Shown: positions 34,619-45,200 of the stretch, one piece after another
Position numbering within the stretch: the stretch's first letter is position 1
How the letters are laid out: the number at the start of each line of letters is the position of its first letter
Origin: Pseudopithomyces maydicus
Taxonomy: Eukaryota > Ascomycota > Dothideomycetes > Pleosporales > Didymosphaeriaceae
Direction: 5' to 3'
NCBI GenBank assembly: GCA_026873275.1
Contig: JANTUC010000012.1
Span: 1,384,001 to 1,448,000 of the forward strand
DNA: 64,000 nt
Notes under the pieces: generated by a model
Seen by the model: the letters and a program-made list of their open reading frames with translations, nothing else
The model's database searches: none
What the model was told of the DNA's origin: nothing
Position numbers and translations under genes: made by a program

Positions 34619-37600
34619 TCAAGATGTTCTCCGCTTAGAACTCCGAAGTCGTCTTCGTCGTCTGGAGCGTGGTTCGGGTTCTGGCGATTCGGTACTTGTA
34701 AAGGCGGTATCGGGAGTTGTCTGCGTTGGTGACTCGATTTGTGGCGCTTGGGCTTCTCGTTGTTTTGCATCCAGGAGAGCCAGATTTCTCCGAAGATCAT
34801 GGCAGTTTGAATGATTCGGTCCCTCCACTTCCTCGTATCCCGCAAGAGCTTTGTTATACAATACTCCAGCTTCTTCAAACCGGTTTTGGGAATCGTAGAC
34901 GAGACCAAGGACCCACATTGCATGGAGTGCAGTAATATGGGTCGATAGATTATCTGGCTTGAGTTTTTTCTCATATCCCTCTAGGAGCCGTATGTGCAAA
35001 GCTTCTGCTTCGTCTAATCTTCCCTGTTTATAGTAGAGACCGCCTAGGTTGTAGACTGTTTCAAGTGTGGATAGATGCTCAGGCCCTAGTTTCTCTTCCC
35101 TTCCTTGTAGGACCCTCTTGCATATAGCTTCTGCTTCTCCCAGTCTTCCCTGATGATAGTAGAGATGGCCTAGATTGTGGGCTGCAAGAAGCGTATCTGG
35201 ATGCTTTGGCCCTAGTTCTTTTTCTCTTTCTCGTAAGACCCGCTTGTACATAGCCTCTGATTCGTCAAATCTTCCTTGTACTGAATATAGAATGCCTAGG
35301 TTATTGACTACTTGAAGTGTTAATAGGTGCTTAAGCCCATGTTCTTCTTCTTGTTGTTTCAGGGCCCGACTATACATAGTCTCTGCCTTATCTAGATGTC
35401 CCTGCCTGTAATAGAGAATTCCCATAGAAGCCAATAGGTTGGTTGATGGCTCCTCGCCTATACTTTTGTATCCTTGGAGTACCCGCTCGAATTTGGCTTC
35501 TGCCCTATCTAACTCTCCCTTTTGTACGTAGAGCAGGCCTGTTCTACTCATCGTTTCAAGCGTTTCTTTGTTTAATTCTTCATTCTCGTGTTGTTGCATT
35601 ACTCGATCGAACATGACCTCCGCGTCCATCAATCGGTTTTCGTATGCGAATAGAATGCCTATGTTGTGATATATCGACGACTTTATAAAGTCCCCTTCTA
35701 TCTCTTGCCTAGTTGTATGGATGTCCGTTAACCATCTACAAACAATCACAGCATGGCCTACTAATCTCTGGCGCGTTATCCACGAATCTCTTTCCCATTC
35801 ATAGGGCACACTGGCTGCCACTATGCCCGCCGCTATCCATCCGAGTTTGTAGTGCTCATCATCTCCCGAGAGTCTTCCACACCATTGGTGAAGCACTGAA
35901 TGCATAGAGTGGCTGTTGCTTCCTTCTTTCGCGTCTGCCAGCGAGTAGCGCGTTAAGAGACCTAACGCTTCAGCGTATGCTAGCTCATCTCCTGCGATAT
36001 TGGAAAGCCACTCTGGAGTGGGTATATCTGTAGAAACCTTCAATGTAGCGGCAACTAGCTCGTACCAAAGGTCGTTGTGGTCTAGAAAACCCCACAGCTT
36101 GAGCAGCGACGCTGCCCCCTCATTCTGCTTCTGCACCTGCTCGTACGACATTGTCCACGTTGTTAATACGTTACGGTCACCGTACCCTTGAAGTGGGTAC
36201 CTGCTTTGACTTTGCATCAGTCGCTCCCAAGTCTTGTTGTAGTGCTCTACATACGACAAAGCAGACATATTCGTTTCTTGTATATAAGAGCCAGCCTGGG
36301 TGAGTGCGAGTGGAAGTCCGCCAAGTAGATCAAGTATGATTTCGGAGTCTACATTTTGTGAGTCAGCTCATGGAAGGTTCACATTAATTAAATGAATTTG
36401 ATCCCACCTTGAATAGTCCTTCCGGCATTGCTTTCCAGCATGGTTCTTGCCTGTTCCATATCGACTGGCTCTACTTTGATGCCCGACCCTTGTTTCTGTA
36501 GCCGCGATAGCCGGCTTGTAATAAGAACAGAACCGTGGTCTGCGTCGGGGAGGTAGTTTTTCACATCATACGCCTGAGGATCGTCTGTGTTGGGGTAATC
36601 GCGGTCGATGTTGTCGAAAATCAAGAGCCATTGTCGGTTCGTTGGTAGAGATAGCCATTGAAGACACTCTCGCACCGCCTCGTTCACATCAATGGTAGTT
36701 TCGCTCAGCATCTTTACACCAAGCGCCGTCAATTCAGTACATGGCAGTCTTCGCACGATGCTAGCAAAGGACTGTTTCATGGTCTCTTTCGATGAACCAT
36801 CCAGCCAAAAAACGCTGCTGAAACGGCCATGGTGTTTTCGTGCAAATTCAACCGCAAGCTGGGTCTTGCCTATGCCACCAAGACCATGGAGGATGACAAC
36901 ATTTTGCCGCCCTGTTATGGTCGGTCCGTCGAGAAGAAATAGCTCTAGCTTCTTCATCTCTGCAGCCCTATGAACAAACTTTCCTATAACCGGTATACCA
37001 TGAAGACTGAAGTTGACTTTGTGTTTGTCGTTGTCTGTTTTACTCGTTATATTATGTTCTCTTAGGTCGACTAGGGTACTTAATTACACTGAGATCGAGC
37101 AGATACAAGCCCAGGAGATTCATTGACCATGTCCTCGATTATTTCCACCACCAGTTCAAAGTCTTCCTCTTCAGCACTTCCAAACTTATTCATATTGAAG
37201 TGCGTCCGTGACAGGGAGCGTTTGGTCACCGAATCAGACAGGTCGAGACAGCCTGCGTGTTCAGTTACGACGAATCGCTGTAGCAGTAGTCAGTACTGTC
37301 GCTGCAATCGGGTCATTGACTTACAGTACGGTCCTGCTTTCCTACGATCCTCCCAACATTGCTTGACTTCAGTTCAAAAAGGCATGCAATCTGTATCTTG
37401 TTGGCCTGGCCTCGCATTTTCTTCAAGAAATCATCCACCAAGTCTTTGAGGTACGCGTTCCCCGGCTGTAGTACGTCTAAAATGGCAGGTTGAATCTGGT
37501 CCTCCTCGTAATCGCGCCGCGCTGCGTCCAGCATCTCCATCTGGTTCATACCTTCTGCGCCTCGAAAAGGCGTACCAAAAAATACCAGACCAGTAGTTGA

Positions 37601-38254
37601 TCGAAACAAACCAGGCCATTCGGTCTGGTACTGCTCGGCTTCAATTAAAGCCTGGGAACTGTTCAGTCTCTTGGCGCGTTCTCATCTACGCTGTTTTCTC
37701 ACCTTGAGCACGACGAGCCCACCAAAACAGTGTGCTATGAATAGTAGCGGACGAAACGCAATATCCTAGTCGATTTAGTGACTCATATCAGCATCTAGTA
37801 CATAGAAAAGCGTACCTTTCTCTTTCGCTTGAGGGCTCGCAGCAATCGGTCGGCCACTGTGGACACACTCTGCTGCATGGCCTCTTTGCCAAACCACTCT
37901 GACTGATACCCGTACCGCATGATGCGGGCATTTCGAGCCACCGAGGGCAACATACTGTCTTCCACGAGCCAGTTGAACCATCGTGGCTCCTTATCGGTGC
38001 CGACATTCTTGCACCAACTGTCGTCTGGATGGGCACCGATGCCATGGATTGCGACGATGCTAGATATTTTAGCTTTACTTCATCATGCGAACGATACCAA
38101 CGTACTCGATTATTTGAGTGGCTTCAATCTCCGGCGGTGCGTTGCGAATCACCTTCAGCCCGGTGTCATTTTCAGTAACCAATCGAACCTAGCCCCCACA
38201 TTCCTCTTAGCATTGCTGTGCCTTGACGCGCTGAGGTACTGCACTACATACCAT
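34619..38254 (-). CDS. NLR-like STAND protein: SesB-type hydrolase, NB-ARC, TPR
   Basis: Eight exons join in frame: 38254-38252 (ATG alone), 38188-38106, 38059-37816, 37765-37703, 37651-37325, 37277-37088, 37016-36408 and 36348-34619, giving 1082 aa. Residues about 30-235 are an alpha/beta-hydrolase of the SesB type: DIVAIHGIGAHPDDSW, RIMRYGYQSEWFGKEA, LFIAHCFGGLVVLKAL, TGLVFFGTPFRGAEGM. NB-ARC follows from about 310: P-loop LHGLGGIGKTQLAVEFA, kinase-2 WLLIFDNIDRDY, SVLITSRLSRL, and GGLPLAL after the last intron. Seven TPRs (for example NLGHLYYHQGRLGEAEAICK) occupy about 710-1020, with a basic tail. Fungal NLRs act in non-self recognition; the N-terminal domain is the likely effector. The usual nucleophile Ser of G-x-S-x-G is Cys here (HCFGG). 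The sixth donor (GTAATT) is weak but the join is coherent. Ligand unknown. Confidence 0.9.
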
Positions 38255-38527
38255 ATCAAACTCGAAGAGCTATTCACCCCGGAGGTTGTACATGTGGAGA
38301 AGCGTGGTGACGGTAGGAGGTAGGTGTGCCGCCTGGAGATGAATATGTATCAGGCTGGGATAGCCGTGCGGTCTGCCTCGTCCGCCTGCAACAAGGCTGC
38401 ATCCAGCTGAAAAAGCAGGGCGCTCGCTACCCCCGGGCGCAATATATCACTACCAATCATATATGACTTCCAAGCTGAACATGGTCACCCCGCCTAACCT
38501 ATCCCAACGTACCTCTGGCAACTGGAA
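38255..38527. promoter_or_regulatory. shared divergent promoter of the NLR and DUF6601-type genes
   Basis: Only 273 bp separate the two start codons, so the genes probably share regulatory sequence. The 63-nt first intron of the NLR gene follows immediately after its ATG. I recognise no specific factor site. Confidence 0.45.
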
Positions 38528-39490
38528 ATGCCTCCATTTTCAAAAGAAACTCAACTTGTATGTGACTATGAGTCTGCAGAGAGAGATCCGGCGACCACGA
38601 CTTTGCCAGGCTATCCTATGATCAAATCAGACGATGCGTCTCACATAAAACGATTTTTGAAGCAGGAGCTCTGGAGTCATGACCTGGAAACGATGGCACC
38701 GCGCCTCTGGATCATGACGACTTTTTCTGGCGCCAACATCAACCCTTTGCATCGCCAGCGGATCAAGGGCCGGGAGATCGTCGTTACGGAAGAACCACGA
38801 CTACATCTGGTTTGGATACATAACCGGATCTTCATCAAACCGATGCCACGCTATCTGCTCTCGCAAAATTTCTGGCAGACATATCTCGATGCAGAATCTT
38901 GTAAAGCGGGCTCGAGTCGTGATGACCTCTGCAAGGCTGCGACAGGATTCTTGCGCACGTATCGTTACTTGATCCAACACGAGTCCGACTTCCACATCGC
39001 TCAACAGGACGACCTGCGCCTGGTACCGAAAGACATAGACTGGCCCTCATTCTGTCGGTTCATCTCAGAACTCAGCCACATCGACGACACAGCCGTGTCG
39101 AAGCGATACTGGTACGGCGAGCTGAGGCTGACACGACTCAATTTTTACGCGCCATTTCTTCTCCGCAAATTCCATTTCGAACAGGTGCATGGGCAGTATG
39201 GAGACTTCTTTGCCCGACTGTACGGGCCGATTCTCTTCATTTTCGCGGTGATTTCTACAATCTTGAACGCGATGCAGGTTGCGCTTGCGGCTGACCAACT
39301 TGAGGCCGCCCATTGGAAGGCAGTGTGGCATCTGTCTAGGTATTTCAGCGTTGTCAGTCTCGTGGCGGCGGCTGTAATCTCTCTTTGGTTTGTTGCGCTG
39401 TGGTTGTGGATATTTTGTGATGAATGGGTTTTTACCGTGAAGCAGAAGTCGAGAAAGAAGAGGGAGATTCGCAATGCATCGTCGTGCTGA
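38528..39490 (+). CDS. DUF6601-type fungal membrane protein
   Basis: The single-exon frame encodes 320 aa. The conserved block HLVWIHNRIFIKPMPRYLLS with FWQTYL following is the hallmark I associate with DUF6601 fungal proteins (sometimes mislabelled subtilisin-like). Then come FLRTYRYLIQHESDFHIAQ and a WPSFCRFISEL segment, RYWYGELRLTRLNFYAPFLL, and two hydrophobic helices near the C-terminus (LYGPILFIFAVISTILNAMQ and YFSVVSLVAAAVISLWFVAL) before a basic tail KQKSRKKREI. There is no signal peptide. Molecular function is unknown. The divergent position next to the NLR gene suggests, but does not prove, joint regulation. The family name is from memory and should be confirmed with a profile search. 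Confidence 0.8.
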   Translation: MPPFSKETQLVCDYESAERDPATTTLPGYPMIKSDDASHIKRFLKQELWSHDLETMAPRLWIMTTFSGANINPLHRQRIKGREIVVTEEPRLHLVWIHNRIFIKPMPRYLLSQNFWQTYLDAESCKAGSSRDDLCKAATGFLRTYRYLIQHESDFHIAQQDDLRLVPKDIDWPSFCRFISELSHIDDTAVSKRYWYGELRLTRLNFYAPFLLRKFHFEQVHGQYGDFFARLYGPILFIFAVISTILNAMQVALAADQLEAAHWKAVWHLSRYFSVVSLVAAAVISLWFVALWLWIFCDEWVFTVKQKSRKKREIRNASSC

Positions 39491-40003
39491 GATAAATCGG
39501 AAGGTTACATTTGAAACGCTATAGCCGAATGTCAGATGATGAGATGGATCGATTAAGTATATGATCTAGATCATCTTTCATTCAGCTAATTAGAAAAAGT
39601 ATGTTGCATTGAACATAATAGATCGAAAATAAAAGAAGAAGTGTCCCCTCTTAACAGCGAAACATAGCATACATAAACGTATAGTGAAAACATATCAAGA
39701 CTATCTATATATTGAACGAATAGTACAGATGATATTATTTTATCGGATAGTAAGTACGCTTACCAGATCGTAGACCCTGCATTTTGAGAGCGTCAAATAG
39801 GCGCTACTTTGCTTGTACCTGACATGCTAACTAGCGTACGCCTCCTAACCGCATTCGCTACCAAGTCCACTCTGCTGCAACATTCTGACATCACGACCGA
39901 GAAGAATGGGCTACCACAACAACAGAACTATGGGCCCTGAGAAACAACCCTTCTACAACCCTCAATCCCTCACATCCTTCCTCATTCTCAATCCCAAACA
40001 ACC
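39491..40003. other. AT-rich intergenic region
   Basis: There is no coding signal; AT-rich between 39530 and 39750, then C-rich leader of the aldo-keto reductase gene. Confidence 0.5.
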
Positions 40004-40048
40004 AATTCCACCAATTCCACCAATTCCACCAATTCCACCAATTCCACC
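40004..40048 (+). repeat. five perfect 9-bp repeats abutting a start codon
   Basis: The unit aattccacc occurs five times without change (40004-40012 to 40040-40048) and the next base is the A of the aldo-keto reductase ATG. Each unit ends in CCACC, so the start codon keeps a Kozak-like context whatever the copy number. Confidence 0.95.
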
Positions 40049-40962
40049 ATGCCCTCAACCCTCTCCCTAACCACCACCCTCCCCCTCCCCAACTCCAAAC
40101 ACACCATCCCCCAACTCGGCTTCGGCGTCTTCGAATCCCCACCCCAAACCTGCACATCCTCCTGCCTCACCGCCCTCCACGCCGGCTACCGCCACATCGA
40201 CACCGCGCAGTACTACGCCAACGAAAGCGCCGTCGGCCACGCCGTCCGCGACTCCAACATCCCGCGCTCGGAGCTCTTCCTAACCACCAAGATCCTATCC
40301 CCGGGCCAGGACGCCGCGTCGACGTACCGCAAGATCGAGGAGAGCGTCCGGAAGCTGGGTGGTGGGGACGGCGGGTACGTGGATTTGTTTTTGATCCACA
40401 GTCCGAATGGGGGAGGGAGAGTCGGCGGGTGATGTGGGAGGCGTTGGGGAGGGCGAAGGAGGCGGGGTTGGTGAGGGAGATTGGGGTTAGTAATTTTGGG
40501 GTGGGGCATTTGGAGGAGGTGAGGGGGTGGGGGGAATGCCGGCGGTGAATCAGATTGAGGTGAGTGGATTTGTGGGTGTGTGATGGGGAGGGGTTGTGCT
40601 GACGGGTTACAAATGTGTAGCTTCATCCGTGGTGTCAGCAGCGTGAGGTGGTGGAGTACTGTCGGAAGAACGGCATTGTTGTTGAGGCGTATTGTCCGAT
40701 TGTGCGCAATCAGAAGGCGGATGATGAGACTGTTAAGGGCATTGCGGAGAAGCATCAGGTGTCGCCGAATCAGGTGCTCATTCGGTATGCTCTGGAGAAG
40801 GGGTGGGTGCCTCTTCCCAAGAGCGATACGCCGGAGCGGATCAAGAAGAATGCGGATGTGTATGGGTTCAAGTTGGATGGCGAAGATATGAAGGCATTGG
40901 ATGAGCTGGATCAAGGCAAGGACGGTGCAATCGTCCAAGCAGTTGAAAACTCTCCGCAGTAG
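40049..40962 (+). CDS. aldo-keto reductase, frame broken twice at G-runs
   Basis: The exons are 40049-40559 and 40621-40962 with a 61-nt intron (GTGAGT donor, GTGTAG acceptor). The N-terminal half has QLGFGVFESP, then HAGYRHIDTAQYYANESAVG with the catalytic Asp and Tyr (D-x-A-x-x-Y), and LFLIHSPNGG. The frame must gain one base at the G-run 40409-40413 to continue RESRRVMWEALGRAKEAGLV and IGVSNFGVGHLEE, and another at 40529-40534 to reach GMPAVNQIE. Exon 2 is intact: LHPWCQQREVVEYCRKNGIV, KHQVSPNQVLIRYALEKGWV, LPKSDTPERIKKNADVYGF. These cytosolic enzymes reduce carbonyls with NADPH. With the two bases restored the protein would be about 284 residues, normal for the family. Specific substrate unknown. 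Confidence 0.88.
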
Positions 40963-42282
40963 AAATTTTTATTATAGGGAGAGAAATGAATGTACCATTT
41001 ACAACAGTAGCGCATCCCATAGCAAACAATTTGCCTACTATGCACAAACCACCCGAAGATCTTCGGTGATGCGACCCACATACACAGACGATCCCTGCCT
41101 CATTGCGATCCTACGGGGATAACGGTCAGCAAGCTGCATATTTATCGTAGCCCCGGTGAGCTTTCTATCATCTTCGTGATAACGCCGGGCAAGCACACAA
41201 TCAATATATAGTTTCGGGCCCCCTTGCAGATCACGTGCTTGGCGAGCCGTCTGGGCGCTTGGGCGGCCGCCTCGTACTAGATTTCTCAGCAACATCAGAA
41301 ACGGGTCAGAGCAGCGGGTCAAAGCCGACATCTATTGGCTGAGTCCCTTTGTTCATAGATAATCTTTCCGATTTTGTCAGAAGCTCAGCTACGGCGAAAT
41401 TGCAGGGTGTCTGTGTACGATACTACGAAATTGGGTCTCCAATCTTTTCAGTCTACGTCCTAGTCAGAGGGCGGTGCGGAGTGAATTGTGTTCCATATGT
41501 GAAATTCAATAGACCCCGGGCAGCCATATGAAACAGAGGATTATCCATCTCGTGGGTTCCGCGGACGTGAGTAAGACCCACGTGTGGGCGTCGCGTATCT
41601 GCGCGCTCGCACATCGGCACAGAAGACGAATTTGCATGGGGCCCGTTCGCCCGGCACAACGGTGCAATTCGCCCAGTTAGATGATCACACACACCAGAGG
41701 TTGAAAAAAGGGTCCTGTCTAACGCGCCTTTGTATCCGCTTTCGTGCATCGCCGGAACTCCGCCCAATCGCCGTAGACGGAAATAGTGAATAGAGTTGCT
41801 ATCGATAAGACGTCATGGATGGGCCTTCTCAACGCCTGTGCGAAATTCTCGCTGCAGACCACTAAATCGCAGACACGACTCAGGCGTGCTGGTGATCTGC
41901 CGCTGCGGCGTGCAGCACCGAGTCAATTGGTAGAGCCCGATTGGTGCTTTGCTTTTGGTGGCTGCGGGTGGATCTGGTTTGTGTCTGCCGCTGGCGCAAA
42001 CGGAGACCCACGTTCACGGGGGAAAAGGGCATGACGTTCTGAACATGGCATAAGTCCGTCTGACTCCGAGGTACATTTGTCAACATGAGCCCGTGGATAT
42101 TACTCACCTCGCTCCACTGCTTCTCCACAGGGGAAAGCAAGCAGTCTTTGTTCTGCTCCCTCGCACCTCTTGCACGTGATTGTGACCTTGCCTACATATG
42201 TTTTATACTCCCCTTCACGCCTGCTAAGTGCTAGTCGCTGGTGCCCTTTCTTTCTTTCAAATCTTTCCTTGATAACAACATC
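40963..42282. other. upstream region of the PDR transporter
   Basis: This stretch has no supported gene; its short open frames lack domains. A perfect TCCGCGGA palindrome lies at 41558-41565. Confidence 0.5.
41558..41565. promoter_or_regulatory. candidate pleiotropic-drug-resistance element
   Basis: TCCGCGGA is identical to the canonical Pdr1/Pdr3 response element of yeast and lies about 720 bp before the PDR transporter start. Filamentous fungi use related Zn2Cys6 factors whose sites also contain CGG half-sites. One 8-bp match is weak evidence on its own. Confidence 0.3.
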
Positions 42283-45200
42283 ATGTGGGGGACAAACCTT
42301 ACGAGGTCCACCACGGAGGACAGCCGGCGGAATCCTTGGCACAATGAAGTGGAGGATGGCCACCCTGAGCGTCTAGAGGAGGTCGAGACACCACCTGAGG
42401 ACACCGACTCGAGTGCATCTACCGAAGATGGCAATCGACCAGACGTTGGGGGGACCTGGGGTGAGCGGGATGCGGGACACCCCGACACGCGGGTGGCCGC
42501 AGAGGAATTTGAAACCCTGAGAACGAGACTGTCGACCATGTCAAGGCCACAGTCGAGAGCTGCAGAGCGACCGGACGGCCTCGTCAAAACGATTAGCCGG
42601 ATGAGCCAGCGAAGCGGAAAGAGTAATGCACAGCGGCGGTATTCACAAGCACATTCAGAGGGTCACACTGACGAGGAATCTGGCGAGGCTGCCACTGTCA
42701 CCGGTGAGAAAGAGGACGACTTTGAACTAGGCGCCTTCATGAAAGAGGGCCACTTTGAGAAGCGGAAAAACGGACAGTCCGCGAAGAAGGTCGGCGTCAT
42801 ATGGAAGAACCTCACAGTGAAGGGCGTGGGGAGCACAGCAACATTCGTGAGAACATTACCCGACGCCATCATCGGCACATTTGGACCCGATCTTTACAAG
42901 CTCCTTTCTCGCTTCATACCTGCCCTGAAGCTATCGCGGCATTCCCAAACGCGGGTGCTGATTAACGATTTCTCAGGTGTGGTGAAGGACGGGGAGATGA
43001 TGCTTGTGCTCGGCCGTCCTGGATCCGGATGCTCCACGTTCCTCAAGGCCATCGCCAACAACCGAGAAAGCTACGCATCAGTAGACGGAGATGTGTCTTA
43101 CGGTGGCATTCCCGCCAAGGAGCAAGGGAAGAAGTTCCGAGGAGAAGTCAACTACAACGAAGAAGACGACGTCCACTTCGCAGAGCTGAACGTGTGGCAG
43201 ACGCTCTACTTTGCGCTGTTGAACAAGACGAAGAAGAAAGACCAGGACCAGATTCCCGTCATTCTCGAAGCGCTGCTGAAGATCTTCGGTATCTCACACA
43301 CAAAGTATACCCCTGTTGGTAACGAGTTCCTGCGAGGTGTCAGCGGTGGAGAGCGCAAGCGCGTGTCGATTGCCGAAACCCTCGCGACCAAGTCAACGGT
43401 CGTATGCTGGGACAACTCGACGCGAGGCCTGGACGCGTCCACCGCGCTCGATTACGCAAAGTCGCTGCGCATCATGACGGACATCAGCAACCGGACTACT
43501 TTCGTCACATTGTACCAGGCTGGTGAGGGTATCTACGACCTGATGGACAAGGTCATGGTGATCGACGCCGGACGGTGCATCTTCCAGGGACCAGCCAAAG
43601 AAGCAAGGCAGTACTTCTACGACCTGGGATTCAAAGCCCCCGAGCGACAAACCACCGCTGACTTCCTGACTGCCATCACGGATCCAAGTGAACGGCAGTT
43701 CCGCGAGGGCTACGAAGCCAGTGCGCCCAAGTCCCCTGAGGATCTCGAGGCAGCGTTCCGCCAGTCGGAGAACTACAAGCGTAACCTGCGCGAGGTGGAT
43801 GCCTATGAAGAGGAACTCAAGCGATCGGATTACATCGATGCGCGGGAGTTCCGAGGAGCTGTCCAGGAAGGTAAAAGCAAGCGAGTCTCGAAGAAGTCGC
43901 CGTATACAGTCAGCTTCTTCAGACAGGTGCTTGCTTGCACGAAGCGCGAGCTGTGGCTCACCTGGGGCGACAAGACCACTCTCGTTACCAAATTCTTCAT
44001 TATCATCAGCAATGGATTGATAGTCGGCAGCTTGTTCTACGGCGAAAGCCTGGACACCTCCGGTGCGTTCAGCAGGGGTGGTGCGCTCTTCTTCTCGATC
44101 CTGTTCCTTGGCTGGCTGCAACTCTCCGAGCTCATGAAGGCTGTTTCCGGCCGATCGATCGTCAAGCGTCACAACGACTACGCGTTCTACCGTCCCTCGG
44201 CCGTGGCGCTCGCGCGCGTGCTGCAGGACTTCCCACTGCTGCTGGCGCAGGTCGTGCCGTTCGTGCTCATCATGTATTTCATGACCGAGCTGGATGTCGA
44301 CGTGTCGAAATTCTGGATCTATCTTCTCTTCGTGTACACCAATACGTTCTGCATCACCGCGCTGTACCGGATGTTCGCCTCGTTGTCGCCTACGATCGAC
44401 GATGCGGTGCGGTTCTCTGGTCTTGCTTTGAACTTGCTGATCGTGTACACTGGTTACGTTATCCCCAAGCCGCAATTGCTGGGCCAGTATATATGGTTTG
44501 GCTGGCTTTACTGGATTAACCCGATTTCCTATGCCTTCGAAGGAGTCATATCGAATGAATTCTCTGACCGCGTCATGGAATGCTCGCCGTCTCAGCTGGT
44601 GCCGCAAGGCCCTGGCGTGGATCCAGCTTACCAAGGCTGCGCCCTGACAGGTGCCCAACCGAACGCGAAGACTGTTGCTGGATCCGATTACCTAGCGACC
44701 AGCTTCAGCTACTCGAGGAGCAACCTATGGCGTAACTGGGCTGTTGTTATTGCATTCGGGGTACTTTACTTGATCGTCACCGTTTGGGCTACCGAGACCT
44801 TCTCGTTCACCTCGTCCGGAGGCGGAGCCTTGATCTTCAAGAAGTCGAAGAGGGCCAAGAAGGCTGTCCAGAAAGCCCCTGCCGACGAAGAGAAGGTTGT
44901 CGCTGGTGAGAGCTCTGGTAGTGGCATGAGCGGCGAGACATCTGCAGAGCAGCAAGAAGAGGCTCTGGAGCAGATTTCTAGCAGCGAGAGTATCTTCACC
45001 TGGCAGAACGTTGAATATACCGTCCCGTATCAAGGCGGCGAACGAAAACTACTCAATGGAGTCAGCGGATATGCGAAGCCAGGGCTCATGGTAGCGCTCG
45101 TCGGTGCCTCGGGTGCTGGTAAGACGACGCTGTTGAACACCCTATCGCAGCGCCAGAAGACTGGAGTTGTGTCCGGTGATATGCTCGTTGATGGAAAGCC

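Noticed and set aside
40381..40540. Programmed frameshifting or small introns as the explanation for the AKR breaks
   Set aside because: No GT-AG pairs of plausible size or slippery heptamers fit, and similar breaks occur at runs in six other genes, so missing bases are the simpler reading.
43393..44658. 421-codon open frame on the minus strand
   Set aside because: It is antisense to the PDR transporter and has no recognisable features; a mirror of GC-biased codons.
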